From assembly GCF_016863315.1 (NCBI RefSeq), contig NZ_BOOQ01000047.1, positions 1-64,000 on the forward strand: 64,000 bases of DNA, given 5' to 3'. How positions within the stretch are numbered: position 1 is the stretch's first letter; every line of letters starts with the position of its first letter. This stretch comes from Planotetraspora silvatica. Its GTDB lineage: Bacteria > Actinomycetota > Actinomycetes > Streptosporangiales > Streptosporangiaceae. The notes beneath the pieces were generated by a model. The model worked only from the letters and a program-made list of their open reading frames with translations, was not told the origin of the DNA and ran no database searches. Position numbers and translations under genes: made by a program. Below are positions 1 to 8,436 of this stretch, piece after piece.

Positions 1-231
1 CCGCCACCGCCGGCCACGCACCGCTCCCGGAAAAGCCTCGGACAGGGCCTCGGACGGTGCCTCAGGCGGAGCCTCGGACAGAGCCTCAACCGGCGCCACC
101 GCCGGTACGCCATCGAGGCCGTCAGGGCCATCGGGTCCGTCAGCTGATCCCTCCTGATCAGGCTGATCAGGCTGATCAGGCGGGAAGCGTCCACACAGCG
201 GCGACCGATCAAGAACCCCCTGGCGTTCTGA
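1..231 (-). other. Low-complexity open frame at the left edge, no supported gene
   Basis: Downstream of the PPOX gene the minus strand stays open to the window edge in the same frame as that gene, after its TGA. The translation is low complexity (repeated PDQ, then repeated SEA/PPEAP units). The only in-frame conventional start is a GTG at 99, with no ribosome site. Three tandem copies of CTGATCAGG lie at 154-180. It may be the start of a gene that lies mostly outside the window, or simple intergenic repeat DNA. Confidence 0.25.
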
Positions 232-648
232 TCAATTGCGTACTCGGCGTCCGGAGATCTCCTCCGGCGCCATCACGATGAAGTGGATGAAATGATCATG
301 ACTTCTGGGTGCCCAGGGCGTCAGGGGGAGCAGGGACAGCCGGGAGATCTCATCGGGTTCCACCACTGCACGCGCATGTCCGATGGCGGTCACCGACCAG
401 CCGACCCGCATGGCGGCGTCGAAGTCGTCCACCTCGAAGGCCACGATGGAGTTCTTCGCGGCGCCCGCGACCTTGGAGCCGATGGTGGTGCGGATGACGA
501 CGTTGCCGTCGATCAGGCAGAAGGCCACCGGCTGCACGGCGGGGAGAGCGCGATCGGTGAAGACGATCCTGCCGATCGGGGTCGATGCCAGCAGATCCAA
601 GCACTCGTCCCGCGAGAGGATCTCCAGGCCGGCCGAGTCGAGCTTCAT
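232..648 (-). CDS. Pyridoxamine 5'-phosphate oxidase (PPOX)-fold flavin/F420-binding family protein
   Basis: A 138-residue protein, the usual size for the small PPOX-fold family with a split beta-barrel that binds FMN, F420 or heme. The N-terminal part (LSRDECLDLLASTPIGRIVF), the strand PAVQPVAFCLIDGNVVIRT and the segment GSKVAGAAKNSIVAFEVDDF match the typical pattern of small PPOX proteins found in DosR-type regulons. No signal peptide or membrane segment is seen, so it is probably cytosolic. It lies 52 bp downstream of a DosR/NarL-type response regulator on the same strand and is probably co-transcribed with it, which fits a role in redox or hypoxic stress. The substrate and cofactor cannot be told from sequence alone. 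Confidence 0.85.
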   Translation of the reverse strand: MKLDSAGLEILSRDECLDLLASTPIGRIVFTDRALPAVQPVAFCLIDGNVVIRTTIGSKVAGAAKNSIVAFEVDDFDAAMRVGWSVTAIGHARAVVEPDEISRLSLLPLTPWAPRSHDHFIHFIVMAPEEISGRRVRN

Positions 649-700
649 GCGAGCAAGCCTGCTCGATCAAGAGCGATACGGATAAGGGGCGAAGGTCCCG

Positions 701-1342
701 TCATTCCTGTCGATCGGCCTTCAATCGGGCGGCCAGCGCGGCCGCCTGCGTACGGCGCTGCATGCTGAGCTTGCTCAACAGATTGGACACGTAGTTCTTG
801 ACGGTCTTCTCCGCGAGGAAGAGCCGTTCACCGATCTGCCGGTTGGTGAGACCCTCACCGATCAGCTCCAGGATGTGCCGTTCCTGGTCGGAGAGGGCGG
901 CCAGCGGGTCCTTCTTCGTGGCCTGGTCGCGCAGGCGCCTCAGCATGGTCGCTGTGGTGTGCGGGTCGAGTAGTGACTGCCCCGCGGCCACGGTTCGCAC
1001 CGCGCCCACGAGATCCGATCCGTGGATCTGCTTGAGCACATATCCCGCCGCGCCTGCCATCACGGCGTTGAACAGCGCGTCGTCGTCAGCGAACGACGTC
1101 AGGATCAGGCAGGCCAGATCCGGCACCTTGGAGCGAACGTCCCGGCACACGTCGACGCCGCTTCCGTCGGGAAGCCGCACGTCGAGCACCACGACGTCCG
1201 GCTTCAGCGCCGGGATCCGCGCCATCGCCGACTCGGCGGTGGCCGCCTCGCCGGCGACCTCGATGTCCGGCTCGGACTCGAGGAGCGCCGCGACGCCCCG
1301 CCGGACGACCTCGTGATCGTCCACGAGGAAGACGCGAATCAT
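701..1342 (-). CDS. NarL/FixJ (LuxR)-type response regulator, DosR/DevR-like
   Basis: A 213-residue response regulator. The receiver domain (about 1-120) shows the acidic pair D8-D9 and the phosphoacceptor D54 in VVLDVRLPDG. The C-terminal LuxR helix-turn-helix (about 145-205) reads LSDQERHILELIGEGLTNRQ followed by EKTVKNYVSNLLSKL. The overall layout and the PPOX-fold protein immediately downstream resemble DosR/DevR-type hypoxia regulators of actinobacteria. No sensor kinase gene is adjacent. A near-palindrome resembling the DosR box lies 37-50 bp upstream of the start, so autoregulation is plausible. The response-regulator call is certain; the DosR-like assignment is an inference. Confidence 0.93.
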   Translation of the reverse strand: MIRVFLVDDHEVVRRGVAALLESEPDIEVAGEAATAESAMARIPALKPDVVVLDVRLPDGSGVDVCRDVRSKVPDLACLILTSFADDDALFNAVMAGAAGYVLKQIHGSDLVGAVRTVAAGQSLLDPHTTATMLRRLRDQATKKDPLAALSDQERHILELIGEGLTNRQIGERLFLAEKTVKNYVSNLLSKLSMQRRTQAAALAARLKADRQE

Positions 1343-1378
1343 GTGATCACGCTAACCGCGGTCCCGGCGGCCGCTGTA

Positions 1379-1392
1379 GGGGCCAAGGTCCC
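1379..1392 (-). promoter_or_regulatory. Candidate DosR-type operator
   Basis: GGGGCCAAGGTCCC is a near-perfect palindrome (one mismatch between arms), 37-50 bp upstream of the response-regulator start. It matches the general form GGGxCC-N2-GGxCCC known for DosR/DevR boxes in actinobacteria. Only one copy was found here. Confidence 0.35.
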
Positions 1393-1556
1393 GACATGCT
1401 CCGCCCGCATCCAACGGCCCGGACAGCAGGCGCGGACAGCCACGGCATGGGCCGCGAGCGCAAGAACGGCGAACGCCAGGAAAGACGGGCTCCAGGGGTG
1501 AACAGCCTGCCCTCAGAAGAACGACCGGAGAATCAGAAGATCGACCGGAGAAACGG

Positions 1557-2993
1557 TCACCGACGGAAGACACGACGCATCGCGCCTCGAAGCCGCTCCA
1601 TCGCGACCGTACGGCGCCTGCCCGTCTGGGGATCCCCGAAGCGCCGATTGTCGATCTGGGCATTGCGGGCTTGGCGGAGCTCGAGGCGGGCCGTCGCGGC
1701 GTCCGGCCGTTTCGACGGCGTGTGGTCGCGCATGCGCCGCACCAGGTCCATGACCTCGGGCGGAACCTGGCCGCCGTCGGCCTCTCCGTCCGGATCGGGA
1801 AAGGGGAGCTGACCGGTGAGCAATTGGAAGGCGATCACGCCCGCCGAGTACACGTCGGACGCCGGAGTCATCCGGTCGGGTCTGGCCCGGCATTCCGGAG
1901 CCACGTAGTGGGTGTCGAGGATGTTGGGGAGCTCCTGGGCGACCGTGTGTTTGCGCGGCCCCGGCTTGGCGTAGTCGAAGCCGGTCAGAATCGCACGGCT
2001 GTTCTCGGTGACGAGCACGCAGGCCGGCGTGAGAGCCCGATGGATGACCTTGTTGGCATGGACGTGGGCGAGCCCGAGCAGCATGTCCTCGAGCACGTCG
2101 AGCTTGGCTTCGGTCGTCAGCGGGTGCCCGGTGAGGTGCAGGTGCAGCGCCTGGCCGTGGACGTCGTCGAGAACGAGGACGAACCTGCTCTCGTCGTCGA
2201 TCGCGAAGAAGTCGCGGGAGCGTACGACGCACGGATGCGGTGGGATCTTGGCGAGTGACTGATAGGCGTTGGCGATGCGCCGCTGCTCCGCCGCGCGACG
2301 TTGCTGCTCCGCCATCGGATCGGCCCGATAGACCCGGAGCAGGACGGTCTCGCTGGTCGGGGCCGTGGCGTTGACCGCGCGGTATTCGGTGACCCTGCTG
2401 TCTCCGCCGAGCTGCTCCTCGACCTCCCAGTTGCCGTACCGAGGCGGCGCCGTGGGCCGGCGCACGGTTCCGTTGAGCGCCTCGATGACCGCGGTCCGGT
2501 ACGGCGTGGCGTCGCGGCTGCAGCCGTGCCGTACGCGGGAGACGTCGCTCAAGATGGTGACCAGCCCGGCCAGATCGGTGACGTGCCGTGCGTCGCGGCC
2601 ACTGGGGTCGATCAGGACGGCGCCGGGGGCGGTCAGCACGACGATGTTGTCCACGTACAGCCGCTCGAGTTCGCGGTGTTCGTCGATCAGGACGCCCTTG
2701 AGCGCCCGGGCCGTCCCTCTGAGTTTGGCCACAGGGGATCCGAACGCCTCCCTGTGCTGGGGGAACCATCGAGTGCCCGCCACTTCGAAGCGGCCGCGTG
2801 CGCCCTTGACGTCGATGACGCAGAGCGAGTGGCCGGTGAGCACGACGAGGTCGACCTCGAACAGGTCCGCGCCGCGTGGGATCTCGATGTTGTGGAGCAA
2901 CAGCCAATCGTCAGGGGCGTTGTCTCGCAGGTGCGCGATGACCCTTCGTTCGGCGTCATTGACGGGGCGTCCGCCACCGACGATCTGAGCCAT
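1557..2993 (-). CDS. NERD domain-pseudokinase fusion protein
   Basis: A 478-residue protein. Residues about 8-115 form a NERD (nuclease-related) domain, with LLHNIEIPRGADLFEVDLVV followed by SLCVIDVKG, the E-D-K-type core of PD-(D/E)XK folds. Residues about 185-440 follow a eukaryotic-type protein kinase layout (YVAPEC, SDVYSAGVIAFQLLTG), but the catalytic residues are lost. The HRD motif is HRA (about 318-320), the DFG position reads GFD (about 338-340), and the strand expected to carry the ATP-binding lysine has arginine (VLLRVYR). It therefore looks like a pseudokinase. The start at 2993 was chosen for its AGGGAAAG ribosome site; an upstream extension in the same frame is Pro/Gly-rich and unlike the family. 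The role is unknown; NERD-kinase proteins are often suspected in nucleic-acid-linked signalling or defence. Confidence 0.85.
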   Translation of the reverse strand: MAQIVGGGRPVNDAERRVIAHLRDNAPDDWLLLHNIEIPRGADLFEVDLVVLTGHSLCVIDVKGARGRFEVAGTRWFPQHREAFGSPVAKLRGTARALKGVLIDEHRELERLYVDNIVVLTAPGAVLIDPSGRDARHVTDLAGLVTILSDVSRVRHGCSRDATPYRTAVIEALNGTVRRPTAPPRYGNWEVEEQLGGDSRVTEYRAVNATAPTSETVLLRVYRADPMAEQQRRAAEQRRIANAYQSLAKIPPHPCVVRSRDFFAIDDESRFVLVLDDVHGQALHLHLTGHPLTTEAKLDVLEDMLLGLAHVHANKVIHRALTPACVLVTENSRAILTGFDYAKPGPRKHTVAQELPNILDTHYVAPECRARPDRMTPASDVYSAGVIAFQLLTGQLPFPDPDGEADGGQVPPEVMDLVRRMRDHTPSKRPDAATARLELRQARNAQIDNRRFGDPQTGRRRTVAMERLRGAMRRVFRR

Positions 2994-3187
2994 CTTTCCC
3001 TGCCGCCTCTCTGACCATAAATGAGAACTTGATCCTCCTGAGTATCGGTATTCCCGTACCACCACTGGATTCCCCCTGATTGTCCAAGTGCAACCTTTCG
3101 TCTGGCCCGCAATGGGCGAAATGCCAGTGAGGTGAAGTGAGGTGACCTGCGAGTTCGCCCTGCCGGGAGGTGGCCTTCGGGAGGCGT

Positions 3188-3261
3188 GGCCCGCGGGTGG
3201 GCCAGTGCGGGGCTGGCCGCCGCACGCGGAGTAGGGGCCCGCGGGTGGGCCAGCGCGGGGC
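3188..3261. repeat. Pair of 26-bp direct repeats in a 410-bp intergenic gap
   Basis: Copies at 3188-3213 and 3236-3261 differ at one base and are spaced 48 bp start to start. They lie between the divergent NERD-kinase gene and the epimerase gene (gap 2994-3404), which otherwise holds no convincing gene. Each copy also contains a short internal palindrome around GGCCCGCGGGTGGGCC. Confidence 0.6.
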
Positions 3262-3404
3262 GGTCCGTTCCACGTGGAGACGGGACGCCCCGGCGCGAAT
3301 GATGAGCGCCAGGGGTGAGCGATCATTCAGGCGGCGCGCCGAAGCGCCATGCCACGCGAGCCGCTGTCCGTTTGTCGACCTATTGACCGGGAAACGGATT
3401 GTTT

Positions 3405-4454
3405 ATGCGGATTATTGTGGTCGGCGCCACCGGGAACGTCGGGACCAGCGTGGTTTCGGCCCTCGAGTCCGAGCCCTCTGTCACCTCGATCGTCGGGGTC
3501 GCGCGACGGCAGCCTGAGTGGCGACCAGGCAAGACCTCCTGGCGAACGGCGGACGTGAGCAAGGACGACGTCACGGAGATCTTCGCCGGGGCGGACGCGG
3601 TGATCCATCTGGCCTGGGTGTTCCAGCCGACCCATGATCCGGTGACGACCTGGAGGACCAACGTCCTCGGCAGCATGCGTGTCTTCCGGGCCGCGGCGAC
3701 GGCGGGAGTGGGCGCGCTCGTCCACGCGTCGTCGGTCGGCGCCTACTCGCCGGGGCCGAAGGACGGCCCGGTCGACGAGACCTGGCCCACCCACGGCTGG
3801 CCCAACGCGGCGTACGCGAGGGAGAAGGCCTACCTCGAACGAGTCCTCGACGTCTTCGAGCACGATCACCCCGGCATCCGGGTCGTCCGCATGCGCCCCG
3901 GGTTCACCTTCAAGCGGGAATCGGCCACCGAGCAGCGGCGGCTGTTCGCGGGCCCGTTGCTGCCCCAGGGGCTGGTACGGCCGGGGCTGATCCCGTTGAT
4001 CCCGGACATCCCCGGGCTCCGGATCCAGGCACTGCATTCCGACGACGCCGGCCAGGCCTACCGCCTGGCTGTGACCCGGCCTGTCTCCGGCGCGTTCAAC
4101 CTCGCCGCGGACCCCGTCATCGATCCCGAAGTCCTGGCCGAGTTGTTCGGCGCACGCCGCGTGCCCGTGCCGCCGTGGCTGGCCAGATCGGTGATCGCCG
4201 CCGGCTGGCATCTGCACCTGATCCCGGCGTCACCGGGCCTGGTCGAGATGGCCCTGCGGATTCCCCTCATGGACGTGACCCGCGCCCGGACCGAGCTCGG
4301 CTGGCGCCCTCGCCGTACGGCCACGGAGGCCCTGAGCGAGCTGATCCAGGGCATGCACGCGGGGGCGGGGACGGCCACCCCGCCGCTCGCGTCGGTCTCA
4401 GGACTGCAGGACTGGATGAAGGAGCCGGCCGGTGGTGACGGACGGCGGCGGTAG
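3405..4454 (+). CDS. NAD-dependent epimerase/dehydratase (extended SDR)
   Basis: A 349-residue Rossmann-fold protein. The N-terminal nucleotide-binding motif is MRIIVVGATGNVG, and a YAREK sequence in the middle fits the extended-SDR YxxxK catalytic pair. These families typically act on sugar nucleotides or small carbonyl or hydroxyl metabolites using NAD(P). The ATG at 3405 is preferred over an in-frame TTG at 3399 because it gives the canonical beta-strand start and has a GGGAAACGG sequence upstream. The gene stands alone on the plus strand, followed 89 bp later by a small unknown gene. The substrate cannot be assigned. Confidence 0.85.
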   Translation: MRIIVVGATGNVGTSVVSALESEPSVTSIVGVARRQPEWRPGKTSWRTADVSKDDVTEIFAGADAVIHLAWVFQPTHDPVTTWRTNVLGSMRVFRAAATAGVGALVHASSVGAYSPGPKDGPVDETWPTHGWPNAAYAREKAYLERVLDVFEHDHPGIRVVRMRPGFTFKRESATEQRRLFAGPLLPQGLVRPGLIPLIPDIPGLRIQALHSDDAGQAYRLAVTRPVSGAFNLAADPVIDPEVLAELFGARRVPVPPWLARSVIAAGWHLHLIPASPGLVEMALRIPLMDVTRARTELGWRPRRTATEALSELIQGMHAGAGTATPPLASVSGLQDWMKEPAGGDGRRR

Positions 4455-4543
4455 CCGGTCACGCCCGAGGGCGTGTGGATCTCCGGCCGAGAGCTGCCGT
4501 ACTCCGTAGTCGCGGGCCTGCCACACACGAAGGGAGCGCTCCG

Positions 4544-4837
4544 ATGTCACTCGTCGATCAGGAATGTGTCAGGCAGTTGATCGAGTCCCCTGATCCGGAC
4601 GTGGCGCTGGTCTTCGTCCGGGGGGAATGCGTGATCCGCTCCCTTGGCGAGATCGAGCGGGAGATGCGGGAGATTGAAGAGGGAGTTCAGGCGGAAGGCG
4701 TGAAGCCGCACCGCACGCTGGTGATCGTACGGCGGGAGGACATCCCGGGAGTGCTCTCCGGCCAGCCGGTGACCGAGGAGCGGATCGCGTCGCTGGCCCA
4801 CTGCCTGGACAACGTCGCGAGGGATCTCGGCGCCTGA
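4544..4837 (+). CDS. Small conserved-looking protein of unknown function
   Basis: A 97-residue protein starting at an ATG preceded by GAAGGGAG. It is charged and soluble, with a predicted helical acidic centre (LGEIEREMREIEEGV) and no signal peptide or membrane segment. The codon pattern is that of a real actinomycete gene. I do not recognise a family. It ends 5 bp from the convergent methyltransferase gene. Confidence 0.7.
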   Translation: MSLVDQECVRQLIESPDPDVALVFVRGECVIRSLGEIEREMREIEEGVQAEGVKPHRTLVIVRREDIPGVLSGQPVTEERIASLAHCLDNVARDLGA

Positions 4838-4842
4838 GCGGG

Positions 4843-5868
4843 CTACCGTACGGCCAGTTCGACGATCGACAGCGTCCCGGCCGGATGGACGGCGATCGTC
4901 GTGAGGCCGGCGGATTCCCCCAGGGCGGAGAGTTCGGCGACGCCGCGCTCCTTGCCGCCGAAGTAGACGAGCATCCGCAGGTCCATGGCGGTGATCACCG
5001 ATTCGCCGTCGGTGCCGGTCTTCTCGACGACGAAGACGGATCCCTTGGCGCCGGCCGCCTTCGCGCAGGACCGCAGGATCGCCCGGGCCGCGTCGTCGTC
5101 CCAGTCATGGATGATCGCTGACAGAAGGTACCCGTCGGCGCCCGGCGGCAGGGCTTCGAAGAAGTCGCCGGCGGCGACGTCGCTCCGGTCGGCGAGGCCG
5201 GCGGCGGCCAGGGTGGCCCGCGCGGCCGCGGCGGTCTCAGACTGGTCGAACACCGTGCCGCGCAGCGTGGGGTAGGCCCGCAGCAGTGCCGCCATCAGGG
5301 TGCCGTTCCCACCGCCGACATCGATCACGTGCCCCAGCGATCCCCAGTCGTACGCCGAGATGATCGGTGGCGCCCACGCCGCCACGTCGACGCCCATCTG
5401 GGCGTCATAGGAGGCGGTGCGGACCGGATCGGCGGCCAGATCATCCCAGAAGGGACGGCCGAACTGCTCGGGAAAGGCCGGTCCGCCCGTCCTGACGCTG
5501 TGCAGCAGGTGGGCGAACGACAGGTCGGCGCGGCCGATCGCGCCTTCGAGGTCGAGCATCTCGCGAAGGCCCCCGGCACGAAGAGACTCGCCCAGCGGAG
5601 CGAGCGAGTACGCGCCCGATTCGTCCCTGACCAGCACGTCCGCCGTCGCGAGGTGCCGCAGCAGCCGTTCGAGCGCGTCCGCGTCGGCGTTCACGGCCTC
5701 CGACAGGTCCTTCGCCGTCCGCCGCCCCTCGGCGATGTGGTCGGCGATGCGCAGGGTCGCCGCCACGCGCACCGCCATCGGCGTCACCAGATCGGAGACC
5801 GTCCCCAGATCGACGCCTCCGTCGCCCCCGATGCCTCTGTCGCTCTCGTCGCCCTTGTGTCGTGCCAC
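4843..5868 (-). CDS. SAM-dependent O-methyltransferase (family 2, antibiotic-type)
   Basis: A 341-residue protein with the two-part layout of plant/actinomycete O-methyltransferases. The N-terminal winged-helix dimerisation domain (about 25-100) covers TPMAVRVAATLRIADHIAEG and DALERLLRHLATADVL. The C-terminal catalytic domain has the SAM motif VIDVGGGNGTL, an acidic residue after the next strand (VFDQSE), and the presumed catalytic histidine in IIHDWDDD. Relatives methylate phenolic hydroxyls of polyketides and other secondary metabolites, but no biosynthetic gene cluster is visible around it. The GTG at 5868 is chosen because a GGAGGAGAT ribosome site lies just upstream; longer in-frame starts lack one. 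Confidence 0.88.
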   Translation of the reverse strand: MARHKGDESDRGIGGDGGVDLGTVSDLVTPMAVRVAATLRIADHIAEGRRTAKDLSEAVNADADALERLLRHLATADVLVRDESGAYSLAPLGESLRAGGLREMLDLEGAIGRADLSFAHLLHSVRTGGPAFPEQFGRPFWDDLAADPVRTASYDAQMGVDVAAWAPPIISAYDWGSLGHVIDVGGGNGTLMAALLRAYPTLRGTVFDQSETAAAARATLAAAGLADRSDVAAGDFFEALPPGADGYLLSAIIHDWDDDAARAILRSCAKAAGAKGSVFVVEKTGTDGESVITAMDLRMLVYFGGKERGVAELSALGESAGLTTIAVHPAGTLSIVELAVR

Positions 5869-5983
5869 TGTGATCTCCTCCGCTTCGTGAACCGTTCGTC
5901 CCGGTCGTACCGGACGGACAGTTCTACCGCGTAGTCCAGCGAAGATCACCTGGTTTTCGGCGTGCGCCGTCAGCCGTGCGCCC

Positions 5984-6541
5984 TCAGCCGTGGTCGCCGC
6001 AGCAGGGCGTCGGGTTGGGTACTTCCGCCGGCATCAGCGTCCCGCCCGAGGCCGGCATGGTGAGGAGGGTCATCACGCCGTCCTCCCACACGGGCCGGAC
6101 GAAGTCGTTGGTCGCCACCGCCAGGGCGTCGTCCGCCGGCTCCGACTGCGCGAGCACGCGGACTTTCGCGACGGCCGACCGTTCGACCAGCTCACCGACC
6201 GTCACCGTGCCGACGAGATCGTCCCTGCCGGGGAACATGACGATCCGGCCGCTCGCCCGCGACGCGTGCGCCGCCGCCGCGAGCGCCGCGCCGTCCGGGT
6301 TCGAGCCCGTACGGCTCTCGCCCAGCGAGGCGGACACGCCCTCCGGGAGGAGGGCCAGGTCGACCGAGGTGGGGACGGTCACGGAGCAGGCCACATGAGG
6401 CATCCCCGCGGACACGAAATGGGTGCATCCGACCACGTCGGACGGCAGGCCGAGCACCTCCACCACAGTGTGGAGAAGGTGCTCGGCCTCGGTGACCGTC
6501 CGTGATCCGGAGTCGATGCCCAGGATCATCGGCGTCGTCAT
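5984..6541 (-). CDS. Unknown protein translationally coupled to the PHP hydrolase
   Basis: A 185-residue protein with no signal peptide or clear membrane segment. Its ATG overlaps the TGA of the preceding PHP-family gene in an ATGA junction, so the two are almost certainly co-translated. It ends in PCCGDHG, a Cys-Cys plus His tail that could bind metal, which is notable next to a His-rich metalloenzyme. The centre is Ala-rich (GAALAAAAHASRASG) and no family is recognised. A longer in-frame upstream start exists but would reach far into the PHP gene. Confidence 0.75.
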   Translation of the reverse strand: MTTPMILGIDSGSRTVTEAEHLLHTVVEVLGLPSDVVGCTHFVSAGMPHVACSVTVPTSVDLALLPEGVSASLGESRTGSNPDGAALAAAAHASRASGRIVMFPGRDDLVGTVTVGELVERSAVAKVRVLAQSEPADDALAVATNDFVRPVWEDGVMTLLTMPASGGTLMPAEVPNPTPCCGDHG

Positions 6542-8280
6542 CGGCGGGGCAGGATCCAGATCGGGTTGCTGTAGAACCAGAGGTCCTTCCACGGGTCGGC
6601 GTCACCGAAGACGTCGATCGCTGGGCCGTTCGGGTCGACCGACGCCCCGAGCAGGCCGGGAGCGGTGCGGTTGCCGTCGGTGCCGCGCAGACGCACGTAG
6701 ATGGGGCGGTCGACCGCGCCGACGTTGTACGTGAAGCTGACGGTGCCGGTGTTCTTGTTGACCTCGAAGGACTTGACGACCTTGGTCTTCGGCGTGGTGA
6801 AGGTGTCCTTGTTGGACGCCGGGCCGGTCACGTCGCCCTGGATGACGTCCACCCGAGCCAGGGTCGGGATGACCTGGGCCCAGTTGGGACGGTTCGCCAG
6901 CGTGATCTCGATGGAGACCTCGACCTTGGACCCCTGGCGGACGTGCAGCGCGCCGCCGAGGGTCACGCCGCGGGTGTCCGACGTACGGGCGCGGACGATC
7001 AGGCCGCTGATCAGGCCACCGTGGTCGACCCAGATGCGGCCGGCGCGCATGGCGTCCATGACCGCGCCGTAGCCGAAGTCCGTGGCGCCCACGTGGGTCC
7101 GGCTGTAGTAGCCCGGCCAGAAGTCACCCTGGGTGAGGACGGGGCCGCCGCCGTAGACCGGGTCGTTGTACCGGCCGTTGGCCTCGAAGTCGCTGTTCGG
7201 GCCGCGGAGGCTGGTGTCCTGGTACACCGTGTGGGCGTCGGAGTTCGCCGTGATCCACCAGGTCTTGCCCTCGGCCAGGAGGCTGTCCCACAGACCGCCG
7301 ACGGTCGAGGTCATCCAGTCGAAGCCGCCGAAGGTCTTGTAGCTCTCCGCCGGGTAGCCGGGCCAGGAGTCCGCGCTCGGGGTGCTGTCGTAGAAGCCGC
7401 GGCCACTGCCGGGGCCGTTCGGCTTGGGGATGCCCGCGGCCTGGTGGCCGGGAGCGCCCTCCATGCCGACCGCGATCGACGGCTGAGCGTCCCGCCAGCC
7501 GCGGATCTCGTGCGGCGAGTCGAGGCCCTTGCGGGCGGGGTGGTTGGCGAGGAACAGCGCGTCGTCGACGCGGCGCTTCTTGACCGCCTCGGCGAGGAAG
7601 TTGAGGCCGGCGATCGCGAGGGCCTCGTTCTGCGGCGTGCTGGCGGTCGCGTTCTTGACCGAGCCGTCGAAGGAGTTCTCGAACTCCTTCAGCGTGGCGA
7701 CCTCGTTGCGGCCGGGGGCCACGAAGACCGTGCCGTGCTCGGCGCCCGGAATGTTCCACTCCAGGCCCTGGAAGACCAGGGTGTCCTTGATGACCTTGCG
7801 GGCCGCGACGATGTCGGGGTTGACCTTGTCGACACCGATCTTGGCGTGCGCGACGCTGCCGTGGTCGGTGATGACCATCCAGTCCAGGCCGTACGCGTTG
7901 GCGTGCTGCACGTGGTCGATCACCCGGTACATGCCGTCCGAGCTGTGCTGCGTGTGGATGTGGTGGTCGCCCGCCAGCCACAGATAACCGTCCCGGGGCT
8001 CGCAGTTGCTGCGGCCGTAGGACTTGCCGGAGTCGGCGGCCGCCTGGCCAGGCGTCCCGAGGACTCCGGCGGCGGTGATCCCCGCGCCGAGCAGTCCGGC
8101 GCGCCGGAACATCTGACGGCGCGACACCTGACCGGGGGAGAGTTCCGAGTCCGGGATCGACATGTCGACGACCGGCGCCATGTCGCCCTGGTCGGCGGCG
8201 TGCTCGTGGGTGTGCCCGTGCTCGTCGTCGTGCGAATGACCGTGTGAGTGACCGTGCGGGTGCGTGTGCCCGTGGCTCAT
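6538..8280 (-). CDS. Tat-exported CehA/McbA-type PHP-domain metallohydrolase with His-rich N-terminus
   Basis: A 580-residue protein. Residues 1-32 are extremely His-rich (MSHGHTHPHGHSHGHSHDDE), a likely metal-collecting stretch. A Tat-like segment follows (SRRQMFRRAGLLGAGITAAG), indicating export of a folded, cofactor-loaded enzyme. The PHP phosphoesterase motifs are clear: GDHHIHTQHSSDG (metal ligands), MVITDHGSVAH and, further on, ANSDAHTVY. The layout matches CehA/McbA-type metallohydrolases, which cleave phosphate, carbamate or related esters. It is upstream of and overlaps the unknown gene ending at 5984. A GAAGGGG ribosome site precedes the ATG. An unusual point is that the His-rich stretch lies before the Tat signal rather than in the mature protein. 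Confidence 0.88.
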   Translation of the reverse strand: MSHGHTHPHGHSHGHSHDDEHGHTHEHAADQGDMAPVVDMSIPDSELSPGQVSRRQMFRRAGLLGAGITAAGVLGTPGQAAADSGKSYGRSNCEPRDGYLWLAGDHHIHTQHSSDGMYRVIDHVQHANAYGLDWMVITDHGSVAHAKIGVDKVNPDIVAARKVIKDTLVFQGLEWNIPGAEHGTVFVAPGRNEVATLKEFENSFDGSVKNATASTPQNEALAIAGLNFLAEAVKKRRVDDALFLANHPARKGLDSPHEIRGWRDAQPSIAVGMEGAPGHQAAGIPKPNGPGSGRGFYDSTPSADSWPGYPAESYKTFGGFDWMTSTVGGLWDSLLAEGKTWWITANSDAHTVYQDTSLRGPNSDFEANGRYNDPVYGGGPVLTQGDFWPGYYSRTHVGATDFGYGAVMDAMRAGRIWVDHGGLISGLIVRARTSDTRGVTLGGALHVRQGSKVEVSIEITLANRPNWAQVIPTLARVDVIQGDVTGPASNKDTFTTPKTKVVKSFEVNKNTGTVSFTYNVGAVDRPIYVRLRGTDGNRTAPGLLGASVDPNGPAIDVFGDADPWKDLWFYSNPIWILPRR

Positions 8281-8404
8281 GCTGTGTGCCCCTTCGTCCC
8301 GCCGGAAGGTAGATCATGTTCCGGCTACGTAGGCACGATTGCGAGGTTCAATTAACCGGGCGTAAACGTAGCGAGCCGCGAAAGGGGCCGGTTACTGTAC
8401 GGCT

Positions 8405-8436
8405 ACCATTCCGGTGTCTGTGTGTGCCGGAATGGT
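8405..8436. promoter_or_regulatory. Perfect 10-bp inverted repeat upstream of the PHP gene
   Basis: ACCATTCCGG (8405-8414) and CCGGAATGGT (8427-8436) are exact complements separated by 12 bp, about 125 bp upstream of the divergent PHP gene start. There is no T-run on either side. It is more likely a regulator-binding site than a terminator. Confidence 0.45.

Noticed and set aside
2994-3326. Upstream extension of the NERD-kinase gene
   Set aside because: The extra 111 residues are Pro/Gly-rich, cover the direct repeats, and a good ribosome site lies at 2993.
6502-8247. 581-residue open frame antisense to the PHP gene
   Set aside because: It has no recognisable domain, and the PHP gene on the opposite strand has full catalytic motifs and a Tat signal.
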